Source: Amoebidium appalachense
Lineage: Eukaryota; Ichthyosporea
DNA length: 64,000 nt
NCBI GenBank assembly: GCA_963693365.1
Contig: CAVNZM010000015.1
Span: 4,464,001 to 4,528,000 of the forward strand
Direction: 5' to 3'
The notes below the pieces were generated by a model, which searched no databases, was not told where the DNA came from, and was given only the letters and a program-made list of their open reading frames with translations. Both the position numbers and the translations under genes were made by a program. Positions 58,328-64,000 of this stretch are shown here, one piece after another. Within the stretch, counting starts at the first letter, position 1; each line of letters starts with the position of its first letter.

Positions 58328-60521
58328 TGATTTCTGTTTTCGGGCCCGAGGGCCTCATCTCAGTACGGTATGTGTGTATATATATGGGCCCAGGGCCGGG
58401 AGTCAGTAGATGTGATTTATTTGCGGCCCAGTAGGGCCTGCGTCCACACTTGGCAGAATCGACATCGACTCCCTAGGAAATTTTGGATCAGATATCGACT
58501 CCCGAGGTTTTGGGTCTCATAGTCTTCATTGTGAATACCAATATGAAAGGTCCATTAACGTCATTAACACCCGAAGTGAGACTAACGGTGTCAACTGACT
58601 TGCACTTGCTTGAGTCAATGAATCGTTCGAGAGAGAGGGGGAGCAAGCGAGAGTGAGCAAGCGAGAGAGAAGAGAAACCCGAGAGAGAGTGGTAGATAGA
58701 GGCATTGGAGGAGTGGGAAATAGAGAGATAGAGAGAGAGAGGGAGAGGGAGAGAGAGAGGGACGGAGAGGGGAGGGAGGAAGACGGAAAGATATAGGGGG
58801 AGAGACAGAGAGACTGTACTGCAGCACGCCCGTTAGGCACCCCATGACGTTAGAAGACCACATAAATTCTCGGATGCTGGCTCTGATGCCTTTGCATTGT
58901 GGCCATTTGTTGGAACAAGGCAGATATAAACGCGAACGATTACTCTCATAGGTTCGACGACAGCCAACTTAAGGCTTACTCCTGTCCAAGATTACCGGCT
59001 CAAGGTGGAAAGGGAAAACGGTGAGTGTCATAGACTGTGTGTATGCCACGCGCTTAGAGCTGTTGAAACGAATGGTGGGTGGATGCTTTAAGATTTGGGG
59101 GGGACTGAGAGGAAGCCGAACCCGTTATACTTTTAGTGCTTGCTGGTTTCTGCACATGTGTGACAGGGACCCAGAACCAAGGGATGCCTTTTTAAGGGGG
59201 GTGAATAAACCAGACCAAGACGAGAGAACATGATGTTAGAGCCAAGGCCATGGTGAACTATGGTTCTGCTAGGTCTGGGTATGTAATAGAAAGGGTTAAC
59301 AAATCTTAGGCATTCAGTGGGCGGTGTGGAGAAAAATCTTTCAAAAGTAACCGTGTGACCTGGTTTAGTCAAGTATTTGTGGTTGGTGGGAATTTATTTC
59401 TAGGGCAGCTTAGAGCTGGTTGGACCGTGTCCTTGTCTACGTGACATGACTAATATAGACGTTTGACAGGCAGCATGATGTACTAGGGAGTTGAAAAATG
59501 AAGAAAGAGGAGAAGAAGAAAGGTGAGTGTGGTGTGCTCCAAAAACGGCACACACGGGCCCCAGTCATGGTACACATGCACAAACGAAACCACCCAAACA
59601 TAGGCACCCAGACCAACAGAAACAGCACACCTGCTCGGGCAACTCCATAAAGCTTGACAGCTAATTATGCATACCGTCACATCACGACAATAATACCACA
59701 CATCCACAGACTTACACATATGCACAAATATCTCCACAGACGCAAACACACACACACACACCCAGACGTGTGCTTGTACACATCAGAATTACAGATAGAC
59801 ACAGAGACACCGATAGACACACAGACATACCCTCTTGATAGGGAGAGAGTGTGTGTGAGAGAGAGAGGGATAGATGGAGGGAGGACGAGGTTGAGGGGGT
59901 AGGGAGAGAGAGGGGGGCGGGGGGGGGGGGGGGGGAGGGGGTGAGGGGGGGGAGGGAGGGTCAGGGGAAAGGGGAGATGTAAGGGGAGAGAGACGTAAAA
60001 AGGAAATGAAAGTTGAGAAGATGAAGCGGATGGAAGAAGGAGAGGACAGAATGTGTGAAGCAAAAGAACGCCAAAAAGTGAGTGATGCCGGCCTTTGCTT
60101 GAAACATTCTTCTAGCCATGAGCATGTTATAGGTTGTTGGCGTTTTGCTCCCGTACCAGTTCCGCCCCCAATTTTTATAAACACAAAAAGGCAAGGTGTT
60201 TTTTGTGAGAGTTACCGGCACAAGCATGCATCTACAGATACCATTAGATAAATTCATAACGTCGTGCAGATTTCTCAGACACTGCCCCCCTCCCCTCCCC
60301 TCCGCTTCACCGCTTCTCCCTCCCTCTATCTCTCCCTCCCTCTCTCCCTCCCTTCCTTCCTTTCTCTCCCCCACCCATCCTATGCGCCCTAGTGTGGGTC
60401 CCCTGGCCCTATTCTACTTCCAAACACGCACATTTTTCATTCACCTCTGAAACCCTCCCTAATTTGCGCCACATCCATGCTCACATGTTCGCTTATGCAC
60501 AAACATCCTGCCCCCTCTCCC

Positions 60522-60562
<41 letters not shown>

Positions 60563-60659
60563 ACCCCACCCCCCCCCCCCCCCCCCCCTCGCCTCCCCTC
60601 GCTTCTGCCCCTCCTCCCCCACCACATTACAGACACAGGAACACACACACGCACAGACA

Positions 60660-60725
<66 letters not shown>

Positions 60726-61641
60726 AACACACACACGCATGCCCATGCACACACGCACACAGGCACACAAGTGGCGCACACACACATGCACACACACACG
60801 CACACGCGCACGCACACGCGCGCGCACGCACGTACACACACCCACACACACACATGCACATACACATACACGGAACCAACACACTCCTGCACGCACGCTG
60901 CACACCTGCTGCACTATGTTCGTCGTTGTGGAACCTTGTGCATTCTGCTGTGCAATCTCCCCCACCTCCTCCCCCCCCCCCCCCCCCCCCCCCCCTCTCT
61001 CCCCCCCCCCCCCCCCCCCCGCCCCGCTCCTCCTCCCCCTTTCTCTCCCCCACTTCCCCCTTCAATTCCCCCGTGTAATATCACACCACACACATCCTAC
61101 ACATACACACACTCCATACCTACGGCCCCCCAAGACGCACACCAATGCACCACTGTACTCATTTTGCACCTACACACTATAATGTCCTTTCTTCACATTT
61201 CCCCTCTCTGTCGGCATCCCCATCCACTTCCATCAACCCAATGATACATTCTTTTCTTCCCCCTAAAGAGTCGAAGCCCATGCTTTTGTGGAGGCATAGG
61301 AATCCCCCTGATGGTGGGCTCTGCTCAAGTTTGTTCTGCCTGCACGCTTTACATGTTTGATATTGGGTTTCTCATTTCTGTGACAATTTGCTGTTGCCCT
61401 TTGTCGTCTCCTCCATATTTCCAACCCTCTAACGTATACATCAACCTCCCCCCCCCCCGCCCCCCCCCCCCCCACTTTCATCTTACTACCATGCCACTCA
61501 GTCCCGTCTTCCCTTTCTCACCCCCCTCCTCTCCTGTGACCCACACTCGCTACTCCCCAACCACCCCTCACCCTCACACCAACTCACCTCTTCCCCCCCG
61601 TCCCTATGGGGCACGCACACACACATACACACACACATATA

Positions 61642-61724
<83 letters not shown>

Positions 61725-62021
61725 AAACCCATGCCCGCATGCATGCATGCGTACGCACACACGCACACACGCACACGCACAGCACACACGCATGCACGCA
61801 CACACACACGCAGGCACGCACACACGCACGCACGCACATGCACACCCATGCCCGCAAACACGCGCCCGCGAGCACACACACCCACGCAAGCACACACATA
61901 CACACACCCACACCCACATACATACCCCCCCACACACACACACAACACCCCCCTCCCCCTCTTCCCTCCCCCCACTCACCCACCCACCCACCAACCCACA
62001 TATACACAACAAACAAACCCT

Positions 62022-62055
<34 letters not shown>

Positions 62056-62839
62056 TCTGCGCGTCCACACACCTACCCGCCCACCCAGCCCCCCCCCCCC
62101 CCCCCCCCCCCCCCCACCACCACCACCACCACCACAAAAAAAACAAAAACAAAAAAAAACAAAACCGACCCACCTCCCCAGCCACCCACCCACCCTCCCC
62201 TGCATCCCCCAACCCTCCATTCCCCTCCCCTCCCCCCCCCCCCCCCAACCCTCTAACGCATACATCACCCCCCCACCCAACCCCCAACCCACACACTATC
62301 CCACACTCCCCCAACCCTCCATCTCCTCCCCCCCCCCCCCCCCCTCTCCCCCTCCCCCCCCCCCCCAGCCCTCTAACGCATACATCACCCCCCCACCCAA
62401 CCCCCAACCCCCCACACTCCCCCCTCCCCCCCCCCCCCCCCTCCCCCCTCCCCCCCCCCCCTTCCGCCTTTCACCCCTGTCCCCCCCCCCTCCCCCCCCC
62501 CCCCCCCCCCCCCCCCCACACACACACACGTACACAGCCGACGAGGCCTTTTCCGACACATCCACCAGCAGCAGTGGGAGTGAGAGCGGGAGCAGTTCGG
62601 GCAGCGACAGCGGTAGTTCCAGTTCGGGTAGTGGCAGCAACAGTGACGATTCGGGCTCGAGTTCGAGTTCCGGGTCATCGAGTTCCGGGTCGAGTTCCGG
62701 GTCGAGTTCGTCTGATTCTGAATCGGAGAATGACCGGGCCAAGAGGAAGAAGGTTGTTTCGGCCCGAAAGGAGCCACCACCACAACCGGCTGCCAAGATT
62801 AGAGTCAGCCCGGTGCCTCCGGCTACGGCAGATGCGTAA
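58232..62839 (+). CDS. Ser-rich acidic nuclear-type protein, multi-exon (partly resolved)
   Basis: Exons placed: 58232-58244, 58952-59020, about 59965-60077, and 62538 onward. Phases agree for the first three (T/GT, then G/GG). The next exon ends in phase 0 but 62538 begins with two bases of a codon, so at least one exon between is not found. The product begins MDQG, then LTPVQDYRLKVEREN, then a Lys/Glu helix (KKEMKVEKMKRMEEGEDRM), then Ser/Asp/Glu-rich sequence (SDTSTSSSGSESGSSSGSDS) followed by basic AKRKKVVSARK. That layout (charged coil, acidic Ser tract, basic NLS-like patch) suits a nuclear or nucleolar RNA-processing protein, but I recognise no family. Ser-Asp/Glu tracts are typical CK2 sites. 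TAA at 62837-62839 may be the end, or GC/GTAAGA at 62834/62835 may be a donor leading to a Lys-rich end near 63555-63611. Confidence 0.6.
58258..58951. repeat. Intron with (G)n and (GA)n
   Basis: (G)40 at 58287-58326, purine-rich (GA)n at about 58630-58815; the rest is unique intron. Confidence 0.75.
58952..59020 (+). CDS. Ser-rich gene, exon 2
   Basis: Acceptor CTCTCATAG/GTT and donor AAAACG/GTGAGT. In phase with exon 1 it encodes STTANLRLTPVQDYRLKVER and ends one base into the next codon. A second frame is also open, but the phase of exon 1 selects this one. Confidence 0.65.
59965..60077 (+). CDS. Ser-rich gene, Lys/Glu exon
   Basis: Donor CAAAAA/GTGAGT at 60077/60078 is strong. The acceptor GGGTCAG/GG (59964/59965) is chosen because it fits the incoming phase, but it lies in purine-rich sequence and could be elsewhere. 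Encodes RRKKEMKVEKMKRMEEGEDR, a charged helix. Confidence 0.5.
60280..61300. repeat. C-rich and (CA)n intron tracts
   Basis: (C)n at 60524-60562 and 60570-60588, (CA)n at 60664-60719, CA/CG-rich to 60870, (C)n at 60970-60994 and 61002-61020. Confidence 0.85.
61300..61445 (+). repeat. SINE-like element, 3' part
   Basis: GATGGTGGGCTCTGCTCAAG core, then TTTACATGTTTGATATTGGG and the end CAACCCTCTAACGTATACAT, followed by C. The 3' motif CAACCCTCTAACG is repeated at about 62246 and 62366. Confidence 0.45.
61446..62537. repeat. C-rich, (CA)n and (CCA)n intron tracts
   Basis: (CA)n at 61649-61720, CA/CG-rich to 61910, (C)n at 62027-62054, 62089-62115 and many later runs. A ~120-bp segment with CTCTAACGCATACATCACCC is duplicated at 62250 and 62370. 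It runs into the acceptor CGTACACAG/CC at 62537/62538. Confidence 0.85.
62538..62839 (+). CDS. Ser-rich gene, acidic Ser exon (last exon or penultimate)
   Basis: Acceptor ACGTACACAG/CC with a CA repeat upstream, as at the TFIP11 exons. Encodes DEAFSDTSTSSSGSESGSSS with mixed Ser codons, so it is not a simple DNA repeat. It then reads SESENDRAKRKKVVSARKE and PAAKIRVSPVPPATADA. Frame ends at TAA (62837-62839). Confidence 0.75.
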
Positions 62840-63030
62840 GAAATTTGCCCTTTAACTGTGTTGGTTGCATATAGGCTGGCAACACAGAGGGTTGGAAAGG
62901 GGGTGGGGTGAGGAAGGGGTCGAAAGGGGATGGTGGTGGAGGGGGGAAAGGAGGGGAAGAGGAGGGAATGGGTGTTAGGCGGGTGGGGGGGGGGGGGGGG
63001 GGGGGGGGGGAGGGGGGAGGGGAGGAAGGG

Positions 63031-63063
<33 letters not shown>

Positions 63064-63260
63064 TGTGTGTTGGACAAGTGTACCCACACGGGTAGGCGCA
63101 AAGCACACACACACACACACGGAATACATAAACACACAAACGCGCACGCGCACACACATTCACACACACTCAGGCACACGCACAAGCAAACACACATACA
63201 CACACACAGACACGAACACACACACACACACACACACATACACACACACACGCACGCACG

Positions 63261-63301
<41 letters not shown>

Positions 63302-64000
63302 CTGCACAGTTCTATGTGTAGTAATTACGACATCCTTGCTTACTTAATGGCTTTGTGTTGGCACTTTATTTTCCTCTCCTTTCCCATTCCTTCCCCCTGT
63401 CCCCCGCTTGCCTTTCTCCCCTACGCCCTTCCCACCATGCATTCTCCTTCGCATTCGCTTATCCCCCCCCCCCCCCCCCCCCCCCCCCCTCCTCCTCCTC
63501 CTCCCAACTGTTCCATGCCACTGTGCATCGCCTGCCCCTTTCCACCACCGAAATGAAGTTCACAAAGGGGAAAAAAAAAAAATCAAAAATTAAGGAAGCC
63601 CAAGATCCATAGGGAGATGGTGTCGGATTGGATGCACAGGGGTCACATTTACATTGCATATGTTGCCGCTGGACACACGTTTGTTCTCGTGTTTGCTGCG
63701 GTCTAAAAAAACGTGGCGTTTTGGGTAAGGGCATACAAGGTGAAAATGTGCCTGCCTGTATATTACAGTGAAAATGTGAACGGCTGTATGAAAAGATGTG
63801 TGTCTGTGTGTGAAAACATGTGAGGTTATATGGTCTCGCTTGAGTGTTTATGGACTTGAGGGGAGCAAACTGCTGGTGGTGGTTGTGGCGGTAGTTGTGA
63901 TATTCCGACGTTGACATTTGCACATGAACACGCAGGCAGCCAAAGAATCTCACTGTGAAGTCTGAACCTCGGGTGTAAGCAACCCCCCTCCCCCCCCCCC
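62840..64000. other. Flank with G, CA and C tracts
   Basis: (G)n at 62987-63010 and 63036-63062, CA-rich at 63103-63299, (C)n at 63464-63489. 63551-63611 encodes MKFTKGKKKKSKIKEAQDP followed by TAG, which could be a terminal exon but has no acceptor in the matching phase. The rest is unique, without a supported exon. Confidence 0.4.

Noticed and set aside
63355-63612. Terminal exon MKFTKGKKKKSKIKEAQDP
   Set aside because: No acceptor in the phase required by the possible donor at 62834; left as a note only.

Overview
The window is nuclear DNA from a eukaryote with large, repeat-stuffed introns. Evidence: canonical GT-AG splice sites joining exons in phase, TATA boxes, two kinds of LINE with poly(A) tails, a retroviral-type protease fragment, and an extreme load of (CA)n, (GA)n and long (C)n/(G)n tracts. 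I cannot assign the organism. The non-canonical basic region of the bZIP protein weakly recalls stramenopile bZIPs, but that is only an inference. No rRNA, tRNA gene or CRISPR array was seen.

Layout. (1) 1-6.3 kb, + strand: the 3' end of a TFIP11/Ntr1 homologue (spliceosome disassembly) in five exons, with introns made of poly(C), CA repeats, an 18-20 bp minisatellite and copies of a SINE-like element with C-rich tails. (2) 6.3-12.3 kb: microsatellites, a 352-aa unknown ORF (- strand), a possible LINE relic and AT-rich spacer. (3) 12.4-15.7 kb: a 5'-truncated LINE (LINE-B; endonuclease plus reverse transcriptase, poly(A) tail), followed by a foldback MITE-like element. (4) 16-24.2 kb: purine and pyrimidine tracts and a 1.25-kb direct duplication. 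(5) 24.5-25.4 kb: a single-exon gene for a secreted protein with four 8-cysteine modules, with its own TATA box. (6) 25.4-30.8 kb: low-complexity DNA with LINE tails and two weak exon candidates.

(7) 30.8-49 kb, - strand: a bZIP transcription factor gene whose three exons splice exactly in phase across a 16.7-kb intron. That intron holds a TIR-bounded element (about 1.3 kb without its insert, flanked by TA). Inside the element sits a near-intact 14,962-bp LINE (LINE-A) flanked by a perfect 16-bp target-site duplication. LINE-A encodes a CCHC ORF1 and an ORF2 of endonuclease, reverse transcriptase and RNase H. About 5.3 kb of in-frame Gln/Pro minisatellite, with an 852-bp higher-order repeat, lies between endonuclease and reverse transcriptase. 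Short tails of the same LINE occur elsewhere in the window.

(8) 49-50.6 kb, - strand: gag/protease remains of an LTR retroelement abutting bZIP exon 1. (9) 50.6-58 kb: spacer, a possible LTR, and G/GT-rich arrays. (10) 58.1-62.8 kb, + strand: a TATA-driven multi-exon gene with a 13-nt first coding exon, a Lys/Glu-rich exon and a Ser/Asp/Glu-rich exon. (11) The remainder is microsatellite.

Reading frames break at C/G homopolymers in both the host gene TFIP11 and LINE-A. That points to homopolymer-length errors in the assembly at least as much as to real decay.
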